From positions 53,206,386 through 53,270,385 of the forward strand of contig OX359248.1 of assembly GCA_947179485.1 (NCBI GenBank): 64,000 nt of DNA. The letters run 5' to 3'. The notes under the pieces were generated by a model that was not told where the DNA came from, made no database searches, and saw only the letters and a list, made by a program, of their open reading frames with translations. This document shows positions 1-10,017 of this stretch, piece after piece. Both the position numbers and the translations under genes were made by a program. Each line of letters starts with the position of its first letter. Position 1 is the stretch's first letter. The stretch is from Allacma fusca (Eukaryota > Arthropoda > Collembola > Symphypleona > Sminthuridae).

Positions 1-186
1 CGGGTATCATCCATGACAGGGCTCTGGAAACGTTTACGAGAAGAGTGGAGCAAGATCACCCCTGATAAGTGCCTTGAAGTCTACGCTGCATGGAAACGAA
101 GACTGCGAACCTGCCATAAAAGACATGGCGAACACATCGAAAACACCAGAAATATACATAGACGTGTATTATTCCCAAAAAATTGA
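1..186 (+). pseudogene. Possible C-terminal tail of a DDE-type transposase (partial)
   Basis: Frame 1 is open from the window edge to a TGA at 184-186. It encodes about 61 residues including LREEWSKITPDKC and WKRRLRTCHKRHGEHIE. A W-x-I pattern followed by a W/M-x-R-R-L-x-x-C segment and G-x-H-I-E is reminiscent of the last helix region of Tc1/mariner-like DDE transposases, which ends shortly after such a segment. The 5' part lies outside the window, so catalytic residues cannot be examined. A BEL/Pao gag relic follows directly, so this whole edge looks like nested mobile debris. The family call is an inference from a short stretch and could be wrong. Confidence 0.3.
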
Positions 187-292
187 ATAAATAAAGCTGT
201 CCAAGCTTCTACGAACGACCCTGTAAAGTTGCAGTTCTGTGTGGCAGTTGGCATAGAACCAACGTATTACAGCGGGTCAAGTGACAAAAAGT

Positions 293-689
293 TGGGATGC
301 CATCATCATCCGTATCGTCACCCACAAATTAATTCCACAACGAAGCTACGATTCAATTAAACACTTCCAAACAAAGATATGTCTTCCCTCCACACTCTGC
401 TTGAATTTCGTAACAAAGTCATCGACCTGGCGTCAGCTGATGGCATGACAACAGGATCTACAGCAAAGCCCTATGAGAAAAACAAGACTCCTAAAAGCGT
501 GATAGTCATCCTTGTAGCAGCCGCCAGAAGCTTATTTTCATGACCTGCGATTTATGTAAAGGGAGCCATCACAACTATGCATGCCCAAAGCTTAACGAGA
601 CCCCAGAGAACGAGCGAAAACGCTTGGTTGAGAAGTCTGGCCAATGTCCGAAAGGCCGTACTTTAGCTTACGTCAGTGTGCACCATTGA
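293..689 (+). pseudogene. Frameshifted BEL/Pao-type retrotransposon gag relic
   Basis: Three short frames follow one another. From 293 (frame 2): WDAIIIRIVTHKLIPQRSYD. From 379 (frame 1): LHTLLEFRNKVIDLASADG. From 540 (frame 3): MTCDLCKGSHHNYACPKLNE up to a stop at 687-689. This order (W-D-x-I/L, K-L, then L-x-x-F-R-N, then a C-x2-C-x3-H-x4-C knuckle followed by CPKL) matches the gag C-terminal half of BEL/Pao LTR retrotransposons in my knowledge of that family. At least two frameshifts separate the pieces, and no protease or reverse transcriptase follows. It is therefore a dead fragment. No LTRs were recognised. Confidence 0.5.
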
Positions 690-2161
690 TCTTCTTGTAA
701 CATTTCAATGTCCTAGCTCATGACGTGTCTTTTATACTTACCTGTACATTCGTTCTAATTATCGAATTTTCCTAATTAGAGATAAGAAACAAAGTCTTAA
801 CTCAACTTGTATTTTCTCCGTTTTACTCATTGGCCCAGCTAAAGAAAAAAGATAAAATGACTTCTCTTTGAGCTGTTTACGATAAAACAACTCCTTTGAA
901 CTGGCATTAAATTTATTACAAGTTTTTTGAGCTTCAACCAAGTTGCATTTTTGTCATCTGTGATTGCTTCTCACTCCAACCCAGCATTACTGTAGATTCA
1001 AAGGTTATTCTCATTCACATCATATTTCATCCATTGCTCATACCACCGAGCTAACAGAAGTATTGAAAACAAAAATTCCAGTGAGTTAGCGGATGCACTA
1101 AAATGCTTAAATTTTCGATACGAAAGATCTGTAAGTATAACCTGAAATTTTGTGAGAACGTTTCCTATGAATGTCTTAAGACACGGAGACAAGATTGCTG
1201 CAGTGTTCGCCAATAACAAGATTTAATTGCCAAAATAAAATTTCGAAGTCTGGAGCAGAAACAAATAGAGATTTTTTAAGTTTAAAATTGCTGATTTTTA
1301 TAACGTAATATGCAATTAAAACATTGGTCAGGTTCTTGCCGGCATGTTTGTATTTGTTTATACAGTGAATACTTTATACTTATATAGTGAGGGCTGTCTA
1401 TAGTGGTCAAATTTTGGCGTCCCTATGAATATTACATATAGTTTCACTGTAATTTCTGTAATACGTAGTCTTTATACTTTTCTGGAATGAATTTCTGTAT
1501 AAAAACAAATTCCCGTCATTTAGGTTAATTGTTTTGTGTAAGCTCTGACAATTAAATTGTAATGCTCATTAAAAACTTCGAATTTAACTTTGCACGGGCA
1601 TTTAGATGGAATTCGGTCAACCCTTCGAGCTGCTTGGTTTTATTGTTTCTGGGCTGTGCAGTTTCCTTTTAGCTGCGGTCTGTACTACCGGCTAATGTTT
1701 GCATGTACGGAATGGGATTTAAGACTGAAATATGACTTGTAATGATCTCTACGATAGAAAATGTCAATAGCAATGCAATTATTTAGCAATAGCAAGCTTC
1801 GAGCTTTTAAATGTAAGTACACATTTCCTGGATAACAAATATCAATCCGTTATGTTATATACATATGCTTATAGCTTAAAACGACATACCTGTGCATTTT
1901 ATGCCGTCGATGTCTCTATATTTTCTCACCTGTTTATTCAACTGGTAGAAAACGACTTCTTCGGAGGGTCTCATGCTTCCATCATAAAAATAGTTAGAAG
2001 TGCATCGTAAAATCATAGTTGTAAAATGCTTAAATAATTTTATTTCTTAGAAATCTGTACACATACTCTATAATATTTCTGTGCTTTTGCTTCCGGCATT
2101 GAGCTCGTTGTGGTATCTTTCCCGATTGGCGTCTAAATTTTCTCCGTACTATAGATTCCTT
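690..2161. other. Intergenic, no gene seen
   Basis: AT-rich sequence with only short, compositionally random ORFs of 60-73 codons on the minus strand. No splice-supported exon, RNA gene or terminal repeat was recognised. Confidence 0.6.
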
Positions 2162-2755
2162 AGGGCAGCGCAGCGTCCTTATGGAACTGTGATGGACGTA
2201 CGTCCTGGTGTCCGTACGTCCGTACTTCCGTACGTCCGACACTTCGAACACGAATACTCACGAACTACCCAACCGATTTGAACCAAAATTTACACAGCAA
2301 AGCGTAGTGAGCTAAAGTACCCTGGGATAGATTTTGGTCAAAATCGGTCGATCAGTTTGACCTGAAAAAATTATTTCATCTCAGGTGGTCACTTGCCTTC
2401 GAACCCAAATACTCAGAAACTGCTTAACCGATTTTAACCAAAAATTACGAAGCAAAGAATCGTACCTTAGCGACCTCTGGGATACATTTTAGTGTAGATT
2501 GGTCAAACCGTTTGACCGTAAAAATTATTTCTAGTTATACTATGCATTTTTATGCCATTTCCTATCAGACTTCAACCAAACTTTATATAGTGACTTTACA
2601 TACCATAAGCACGTCAGTTGCTGAATGTGGTCAAAATCGGTCACGCAGTTTGGCCGTAAAATATTATTTCATAAAAGGTCATATATGTATTACTATGCAT
2701 TTTATGCCATTTCTTATCGAATTTTTTAAAAACTTCTACAAAGCAGCGCTGCCCT
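2162..2755. mobile_element. Non-autonomous element with 10-bp TIRs and four ~150-bp internal repeats
   Basis: AGGGCAGCGC at 2162-2171 is mirrored exactly by GCGCTGCCCT at 2746-2755. Between them lies a CGTACGTCC-rich head (about 2195-2240) and degenerate repeats of about 141-154 bp. Each repeat begins with a form of ACCGATTTGAACCAAAATTTA (about 2271, 2425, 2563, and a poor copy near 2705). Most contain a form of TTGGTCAAAATCGGTC-N-CAGTTTGACC followed by AATTATTTC. No coding capacity is evident. The family was not identified; the TIR is short and no convincing target duplication was found, so the exact ends are uncertain. Confidence 0.55.
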
Positions 2756-3607
2756 TCGCAGTGCGCCCCGTGAGGGAGCTTTTTTAGATAGATTTTTGTT
2801 TTTGATACTGTTCTTCTTTCTCATCGTTTAGTCGCAAATCTTACAGAATGGCAAACTTCCTCTTTATGTCGTGTATGTGCCCCGCGCTTTGCATTTCCTT
2901 TTCAGCGCCTCCTGAAAGAATATTTAATTTCTAACTTGTCGTATTTAGCCCCATATTTTGCAAGGAAATTCCTTCTAAAATGTTGAAATCGGCGCACATT
3001 TTGTTACGGGCTCACTCAGAGCATGAGCAAATCTGCGGAAGTTAGCAATGCAGTTATATAATTTAAATAAATGTAATTGGGTCAAGGTCATGTATACAGA
3101 TAATAAGAAATTCATTGCCATTTCATAAAGCTGGCTCCTCGCGTATGTGCAGCGGAACGCTTTGAGAAGCCTGTCTGGAAGGTGTTTAAGCTATGGAATG
3201 TATGAGTCGACACAACTCTGAATAACAATATTGTCACTTCTAGCACTGACAACCAGCAAATTGTTCTTAACCTGATAAGAGAGCGTCCACAGAAGGCGTC
3301 ATCCTCTTTTTGTTGCTGTAATTTAAAATATTGGAGTTAAATATTGGAAGTTAATGCTCAAGTACATATGGGAAAATTCAACAGGACAAAAAATAACTGA
3401 ACGATAAAAACAAAATGAGGCCATTAAATTTTTGTGATTTTAGTATAAAATTAGTTTTATAACTGGAAAAATGTCGGTATTTTTCGACGCGTAAGTCCAA
3501 TGCCTGTTTAAATATTTCCCCATGAATTACGGTTGGAAATTACCTTCGGATGTTTGGGAAGCGGCGCTGATAGACGTCGTACATTTATGAATTAATAGTT
3601 AGGGAGA
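2756..3607. other. Intergenic, no gene seen
   Basis: Immediately after the element end there is a GC-rich tail (GCAGTGCGCCCCGTGAGGGAGC, 2759-2780) that may still belong to it. The rest is unremarkable AT-rich sequence. Confidence 0.5.
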
Positions 3608-3934
3608 ATGGAAGACGTGGGAGTATTGAATATTTATGGTTCGACAAAATTAGTAGGGATGCATATTTTATACCTTGATTTTCTATCAACAAATGGTGTC
3701 CGTAATTTGGTCAATATATTGAAAATGTTGCCAAAAAGATTTCCAATCAATAAAATAACTATTGGTTGTCATGTATTTAATTTTGACGTTTTACAAGCGT
3801 CTAATACAGTAAATAAAATATGGTTTAGTTCCAAGTTAAGTGCAATATTAGGTCGATGATTTTAAGACAGAAATGATTAGTGAAGAATTTTTAAAATTGG
3901 TATATAGCCCTTCAATTGGTAGTAACGTTCTGCC

Positions 3935-3948
3935 TATAGGGTTAGGTC
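3935..3948. repeat. Left 14-bp target-site duplication of the SINE-like insert
   Basis: TATAGGGTTAGGTC here is identical to 4555-4568, directly flanking the inserted element. Confidence 0.8.
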
Positions 3949-4554
3949 GGGTGTCCCGGCGCCTCGGTGGTGTAGCGTGTCTGCTCGGTTGCAGAGGAGT
4001 CGACTTCGACTCCAGCTCACCCCGCATAACTTCCTGGGTATTTTCTGTCTCATACTATAGCTTTCTGTGTGGAAGAGTGTTGGCGGCGATGTTGCACTCT
4101 GGATCCGGTTGGATGTGCTGATGCGGTAGTGCTGGAGTGTGCTGAGCAATGACTGAATAAAGAGCTCTTTAGCATACTTCTGACCTATCGCATCTGCATA
4201 CCCTAATCTGGTGACAGAGCGTCCGTGGCATCTGCCCTTTGCTGCCTCACTCCTACACACAGTTCCCCTCTAACCTATCTTTAAGGGGCGTGGCTCAGGG
4301 CTTGTGATATACTCGTTAGCGAGGAATGGACAATGGGTATATGTCCCACTTGCTCTGCGGCCACAATGCTAGCACGAGACGCCGGCCCGTGTACGATACC
4401 CAGTACATAAGGAATTGCCGGTGCAAAAAACATTCAGACTGAGGAGAGCCAGTATAAGCTTCTCACTTGTAATTGGTTGTAAAGAAGTAATGTATGTATG
4501 TATGGGTGATATGGGCGCAGCCCGAAAAGAATCCTGAATAAAGAATTGTGTGTG
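3949..4554 (+). mobile_element. tRNA-derived SINE-like retroposon (606 bp, possibly dimeric)
   Basis: The head carries an A-box-like TGGTGTAGCGTG (3968-3979) and a B-box-like GACTTCGACTCC (4002-4013). Their 34-bp spacing is tRNA-like, and GAGTC/GACTC (3997-4001/4008-4012) can form a T-arm-like stem. Identical 14-bp direct repeats flank the insert, as expected for LINE-mediated retroposition. TGAATAAAGA occurs twice (4154-4163 and 4535-4544), the second just before a GTGTGTG tail at the 3' end. A second tRNA-like start, GGGGCGTGGCTCAGGG, lies near 4286. The insert may therefore be two fused units. No ORF is credible. It interrupts the penton-like pseudogene. Confidence 0.7.
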
Positions 4555-4568
4555 TATAGGGTTAGGTC
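4555..4568. repeat. Right 14-bp target-site duplication of the SINE-like insert
   Basis: TATAGGGTTAGGTC, identical to 3935-3948. It fixes the insertion boundaries to within the duplicated bases. Confidence 0.8.
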
Positions 4569-5026
4569 AACGTGTTATATACTATACACTATCTTTTGGG
4601 ACGTGTAAAAAAGCCCTAGATTTTAGAGTTGATATACCAATTGAGTACATTTCTGAGGCAAGACATGAAAAAGAAATTGTTCCAGAAGAAATGCGGGAGA
4701 AGGTCAAAGGGCCCATCTCTCACCACAGGCAAGATACTGCACCAATGATAATTAAGCAAACCCAGCCTATATTTGTAAACAAGGGGAATAAAAATTTATT
4801 TTTGTATTGTAATTTCATTCAACATCAATACCTGGCGGATGTGCAAGCTCCATGCCTACATATTGCACCATATAAGCGAAAATACGGTCAACTTACAAAC
4901 ATTGCCCCCTCGCTTTTTAAAGTTTTTAAGAGAAAATACAGAATGCGACTGTCCACAGCGATAGCTAGAGGGAATGCGATTTGTATAGCAAATCGTATTG
5001 AAGAAATTTCCGACGATCGCATGTAG

Positions 5027-5660
5027 TACACAAATCTCAACGCTTGGCGCAAACGCATGTAAACTAACCTTTGACCTCGCTAATCGTTGATTTAATTATG
5101 TATGTACTGGAATGATGTTTCGTTGTGTTAAAGACATTTCTGAAAACACTAATGAAGAAATAAATCAGTTTAGCACTAACGATATTCAGTTCGTCGTAGT
5201 ATAGTATTAATTGTTTGGTGCGGATAATATGAGACAGAACGGAGGTATGAGTGAATTAACATGATTTATTATAACGAAGTACCTAAAATATCCATTTGTA
5301 TTAGGAATTATCAGGGAAGTCAAAGCAAGGAGCAGGATGTTTTGTAATTTTGTATTCTAAATTAATGGACGAATGCGTAATTTCTAATGGTACGAAGGTT
5401 TGAATGTCCCTTTTACAGCAGGTAAATATTTCCAGAAGATCGTCAATCAAGTATTTGCTAAAACTTAGAAGTAATTCAGTATAGTTTTGAATGAATATTT
5501 CTTCAAGGTTGGTTAAGTTTAGCCTATGGCAAAAAATATTTAAATTTGACTTAAATTATTTAAATACTCCGTCATAATAATATTTTTCCCGATGGGGCGG
5601 CCAGGACTAAGATCTACTACTAAGATCTACGCTACTGTGAAAAAATGTCATGTCAAAGAA
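5027..5660. other. Intergenic, no gene seen
   Basis: AT-rich sequence downstream of the penton-like relic. It contains a small direct repeat of CTAAGATCTAC near 5608-5630 and nothing else recognisable. Confidence 0.5.
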
Positions 5661-5664
5661 CACA

Positions 5665-5905
5665 AATTTATGGGTTTAAAAAAATCCCGTTCAACATTTT
5701 GAAAATTCGTAAATTAATATCAAAATCTGTTTTGGGAATACCACGACGGTTTGGGAGAGTTATTGCACTACGCTATATGCAACATAATTATTTCAGAACA
5801 GTCACAGATCAACGTTTTTTCAAAACGGTTGGACAAATAACATTTTAAAACCCCGCAAATTAAAATCAAAATTTTATTGGGGGTTACCACAGTGGTTCGA
5901 ACGAG
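5665..5905. repeat. Degenerate tandem pair of ~146-bp units
   Basis: CGTAAATTAATATCAAAATC at 5708 is matched by CGCAAATTAAAATCAAAATT at 5854, offset 146 bp. The flanks also correspond: GGGAATACCACGACGGTTTG against GGGGTTACCACAGTGGTTCG. The 67-codon ORF across the first unit (5645-5848) is best read as repeat, not gene. It may be a fragment of a larger element. Confidence 0.5.
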
Positions 5906-6809
5906 GTAACTTACTTTGTACTTATGTGCTTTTGTATATATTTATATTATTTCTTGGGAATTTTATCAAGTTGTGTATTTGTCTACAAATTATAAAGTAG
6001 TAGGGAAATCATAGCGTTGACTCTTAAGAAAGGATACTTCCTTCTTTTTTTCACAAACCCTCTCCCTAGGGTAGGTGTTACCCAAGTTGGAATCCAGGAA
6101 GTAGCTCGAATGCCTCTAAACGGGGCTTGAGAATAAAGATGGATTACGTAAGTACGAAAGTACTAAAAATCTAGTTAGCATGCAGATTACGAGTTCACTC
6201 ATCCTTTGACTTTCGCTGTAAATTCCATCATTATAGGTCTATCATTTGTTGGGGGTAAGCTAAACGATAATGGTGTACATTGATTACACGTTGAACAACG
6301 TAAATATTAACGTAGAGTACCAAAGAAGGTATACTTTTATATGCTGTGAAATGAAAACTGACATAAGCCCATTTTGCAAAATTTTACAGTAGAAATGAAA
6401 AACTTCTCAGTTTCAAACGATTGAGAATTACAAGCTCGCAATAGTTTTAAATCGAAGAGTAGTAAGTGGTTCTGTCACACACTTGCTAAAATTCCCGGTT
6501 CAATACATCAAAGGAATAAAATTTCCCTTTTTGAAAAACTGAACTTATTCCAGTTTGCACCAATCATAACGAAACTTCTTACTAACAAAAGTTTAACGAT
6601 AAATAATGTAAATATCAAAATCATTCACATGTTTAACAATAGATACTATTTTTGTCTTTTAATTAATATATTAAAATGAAAAAAAAACATTTTTACGACC
6701 ATTTAATGCCTCTTATGCGGACTTATTCTGATTTCCAGGAAAGAAGCGTCTGTACTTATTTCAGTTTCCACCAAACATATTTTCCCCAAATTGTTGTACC
6801 CACTTCCGA
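5906..6809. other. Intergenic, no gene seen
   Basis: AT-rich, with only short random ORFs and no repeat or RNA gene recognised. Confidence 0.6.
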
Positions 6810-6812
6810 CTA

Positions 6813-7078
6813 CCTTTAACCAGTCCTCGGCACGGGCACGAAAAATCGGTACCCGTATCCATACCCGAAATGCCGTTATTGCAATATCTGGTATCTATAC
6901 CCGTACCCATACCCGAGTATCCGGGTACAAATATTTCATACAAGTATCCGTAATGTAATTTCAAACGATGTATCTGTACCCGCATTGTACCCGTACCCGA
7001 AAAATACTCGAAAATTGTATCCATACTCGGGTATCTCAGTGTCGTACCCGTACTCATACCCGGGTACGTTATCCCCAT
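6813..7078 (-). repeat. GGGTAC/GGGTAT-rich degenerate repeat, copy 1
   Basis: Dense TACCCG, ATACCCG and TACCCGTACCC motifs fill this interval and generate a 105-codon minus-strand ORF rich in Gly, Thr and Tyr. That ORF is a by-product of the repeat. Its left edge (CCTCGGCACGGG) is inverted relative to the right edge of the block at 9850-10066 (CCCGTGCCGAG), each next to a TTTAA. The two blocks therefore look like inverted copies of one dispersed repeat family. Confidence 0.55.
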
Positions 7079-8774
7079 TTGTTTAAATGCAATAGTACGT
7101 TACATGTAGATATAATGTATGACACCTTAGTGTGTAATTTTGACTAGCTAGAGCGGTTTTTAATATTGTATATTTTCATCGAAGGATGAAAAACTGGAAG
7201 CGTTTTTGATTAGAAATAAAATCAACTTGCATACTTGCAGATTCATCAAAATATTACCCACAGAACTGTTTAAAAATTAAAAGTGGAATGGAGTAGGTGA
7301 AGATCTTTAAAGTAAACTGTATTACTACATAGTATCACGTCTTTTAGTATGCCCCACATGCATTAAGTATTTAAAAGTTGTAGAACATTTCCATCATCAG
7401 CATAGGAGAAGAGGTAAAATAAATATTCCTTTTCCCAATATTCTCCACTTGCTTCTAAAATGTGTCAAGGTATTTTAGCTAAAGGTAATTCTTCTAAAGG
7501 TTTAGTTTTTTATTGAATTTTAAAAAGTAAAATACCCTCTGCTGCATTTCTAAAATTTCAAGGACTTTAAATTACCAAGCAGGTCCCTAATAATCGTTGA
7601 AATGTTACAGATGATACATACAGATGAAGAAATCAAGCGTTTTCTAAATTTAAATTATTTCAAAAGAATCCTGTAAAACAGAAGCAGCAACCCTGTAAGC
7701 AAAATAGCAAAGCAAAGTTCTTGCGTTGCTTTCTTGACCGCTGCATGGTTTTGAGGTACAAGTATGGAACTAGTTTTGAAAAATCTGGAAGACTACTAAA
7801 AAGTAGGGAAGCCAAATCTTTTCCCCTTTTGATTGTTTATGGGCTGATGGGCGAAGTGCTTTATGGCACTCGGCCTATATGTACATGCATTTTTGTACAT
7901 GGAGATAATTAACATGCAGTTTCTGCTTGGAACTTGGCAACTCGATTTTTCACTTCTTGATTTATTCGACCTTTCCACTAATTTTCTCATCTCAGTAGCT
8001 CTGTCTACAAATAACTTATTAATAGCTTGTTAGAAATATCCGCCTTATCCTAATCAACTACCAATAACACAAAATAACTAGTCATCTAACTCATCGGAAC
8101 TCCAATTTGTAAATTATATTCATTGTGGCTAATGAAGTATCATGTACGTTTGTCAAACACTCTTTTTGTAATTTAGTGACAAAACACTAGATTATGAAGA
8201 CGTCCTGTTGTGAACTTCTATTTTGTTACTATTCCTCGTTTGTGTTTATTTATTTATACTTCCTAAGGCATTTCCCTAAAAGAATATATTTTAGCTACAC
8301 AGTCCGAAATACATTTACAGTGTGTTGTAAGGTTAAAAGGGTATGAACAATAAGCTATTTCTGTGCATTCAGAAACACTAAAAATACCGACAAAAGTTTC
8401 CAATGTACGAGCATGATGTCATAAAATTCATCAAAATGTCTCAATTCTTAACGTATCCAAATACTCGGGTACAATGGTCACGGGTGTATTAATATCTGTT
8501 ATAGTAGCGTGAATAAAATGAACGTAGATATTAACGACTGTAAATAGGATAGGAAAGAGTATTTATTCCAAGAAAGTCCGAATGTGTAAAGAGGAGAGAA
8601 GAGATAGTAAAGATGTGCGTAGTGCGGGAGCTGGAGGAAGAGTCCCGAGTTGGGCATGAGTGTGTATTCTCAGGCCCTGCAAAGGTAAGGGTTGTAAGAT
8701 CAGGTTGGAACAGGATTATTCCAGTTGAGACAGGATCGGGCAAGACAGGATGTAAAGGGCAATAACACGTGTAA
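7079..8774. other. Intergenic, no gene seen
   Basis: AT-rich sequence. ORFs at 7721-7912 and 8531-8788 lack any family signal. A stray ACTCGGGTACAATGG near 8462 is related to the GGGTAC repeats nearby. Confidence 0.55.
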
Positions 8775-9137
8775 GGGAGCATACACAAATTACGTCACCC
8801 AAAAAGGACGATATTTCAGACCCTACCACCCCATCATCACCATGTGTCATTTATTGCTGAATCCACCTACCCTGTACAGAGATGATGTCACTAGACAGAC
8901 AAACTTGCTGTGTAATAGAATCGTTTGGTTCTGCGCTTTGAATTCAGGAATGAATTTATCCTTTTATGTTCGCGTCATCATAATACAAGCGAAAAATGTA
9001 AGGGACCTTCAAAAACGGCGGAAAATTTTGGTGGCGTCATCTTTGCTGATGTGAACCCCACTACAATGTCATCAATGGTCACCAATTACTGCAACTACCT
9101 ACCCACCCTGTGGGTGACGTAATTTGTGTACGCTCCC
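8775..9137. mobile_element. MITE with 27-bp TIRs and TAA duplications (PIF/Harbinger, Tourist-like)
   Basis: The left end 8775-8801 (GGGAGCATACACAAATTACG, then TCACCCA) is the reverse complement of the right end 9111-9137 with a single mismatch (A/G at the seventh base). TAA lies immediately outside both ends (8772-8774 and 9138-9140), the 3-bp TWA-type target duplication typical of PIF/Harbinger elements. The 363-bp body has no transposase; ORFs crossing it (8725-9054, 8925-9122) are incidental. The near-perfect TIRs imply a fairly recent insertion. Confidence 0.85.
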
Positions 9138-9330
9138 TAAATGTGTTAGCGTGTTTACATGCAATTTACATTCAATGATATGCAATGTAATTGTATAGGT
9201 GCGTATCCGTACAGCGGGTACGAGTAAATGACTCTAATATACCCGTACCTAATGTTGGGGAAACGGGTCTCAGTCTATTGGGACGGACTTCAAAAACTGA
9301 GATACAGATACGGACTGGACTGAGACTGGG

Positions 9331-9453
9331 ACTTAAAAATGAAACAAATACAGGGACTGGGACGGACTGGGACTTAAAAATGAAACAAATACAGGGACTG
9401 GGACGGACTGGGACTTAAAAATGAAACAAATACAGGGACTGGGACGGACTGGG
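9331..9453. repeat. 41-bp tandem repeat, three near-identical copies
   Basis: Copies start at 9331, 9372 and 9413, each ACTTAAAAATGAAACAAATA followed by CAGGGACTGGGACGGACTGGG. A diverged copy precedes them at about 9285-9330. 41 is not a multiple of 3, so the array is not coding. Confidence 0.85.
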
Positions 9454-9522
9454 ACTCTCTCTTTCTCTAAACGTCATAAAGACTGAGGAGACTCGGTCGG
9501 GTTTGGGTTACATATCGTCGTG

Positions 9523-9585
9523 GAAGAGGCAAAATGGTCTACTCACGCTTACATTTGTACAGTACTTGGACCATTTTGCCTCTTC
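9523..9585. repeat. Perfect 17-bp inverted repeat with 29-nt loop
   Basis: GAAGAGGCAAAATGGTC (9523-9539) is mirrored exactly by GACCATTTTGCCTCTTC (9569-9585). It could fold into a stable stem-loop on either strand. Its position inside the composite block suggests it is part of a transposon end or small fold-back; a small RNA role is not supported by anything else seen. Confidence 0.8.
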
Positions 9586-9926
9586 AGCAACGTTATGTTC
9601 ATGTCTACTATGTAGCTTAGTTCCATCTCATGGAAATTTCCGCAAAACATGTGCTATGTTATGGGGGTTGGTTGTGGACTTATAAAAGGTTAGGGACGGA
9701 TACAGACTTTATCCAAAGACTCTGCCAGAGACTGGGACTGATTCGGACTCACGTAATTTCTTACTGGGACGGACTGGACGGACTTCTTTCATGATACTCT
9801 GGGACTCACAAGAGATAGGACTCTCAATTCAGGGACTTCCCCAACATTACCCAGTGGGTATATACCCATTTTGAAATCCTGGTACCCATACCCGAAATTT
9901 TGAGGCAACCAAAGTGTACCCGGGTA

Positions 9927-10017
9927 GTACCCGGAATTGTTCGGGTACATAAAATCGGTACCCGAGTAGTACCCGGAATTGTTCGGGTACATAAAATCGG
10001 TACCCGAGTAGTACCCA
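9927..10017. repeat. 42-bp tandem repeat with an internal GTACCCG/CGGGTAC hairpin
   Basis: GTACCCGGAATTGTTCGGGT starts at 9927 and 9969, with a partial third start at 10011 (period 42). Within each copy GTACCCG and CGGGTAC face each other around 8 nt, so every unit can form a short hairpin. Confidence 0.8.

Larger units (their letters stand above)
3608..5026 (+). pseudogene. Degraded penton-like capsid gene of a Polinton/adintovirus-type element, split by an insertion
   Basis: Two blocks share a theme. Block one (3608-3859) ends in IWFSSKLSAILGR. Block two starts near 3873 (YSPSIGSNVLPIGLG) and resumes after the inserted element, running to the stop at 5024-5026. It includes LDFRVDIPIEYISEA and NLFLYCNFIQHQYLADVQAP. 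An S-x-L-x-x-I-L-G segment followed downstream by a Y-C-x-I-x-x-Q-x-x-x-D-x-x-A-P segment is the pattern I associate with the penton-like jelly-roll protein of Polinton/Maverick elements and adintoviruses. A stop and frame change near 3857-3873 and the 620-bp insertion disable it. Block two keeps the same codon phase on both sides of the insert. No DNA polymerase B, integrase, ATPase or major capsid gene was seen nearby. Family assignment is by inference. Confidence 0.4.

Noticed and set aside
3955-4030. A functional tRNA gene
   Set aside because: Only the A- and B-box-like parts are convincing; no proper acceptor stem or anticodon arm, and it lies within a retroposed element.
6761-7078. 105-codon minus ORF rich in Gly/Thr/Tyr
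   Set aside because: Direct translation of the GGGTAC repeat.
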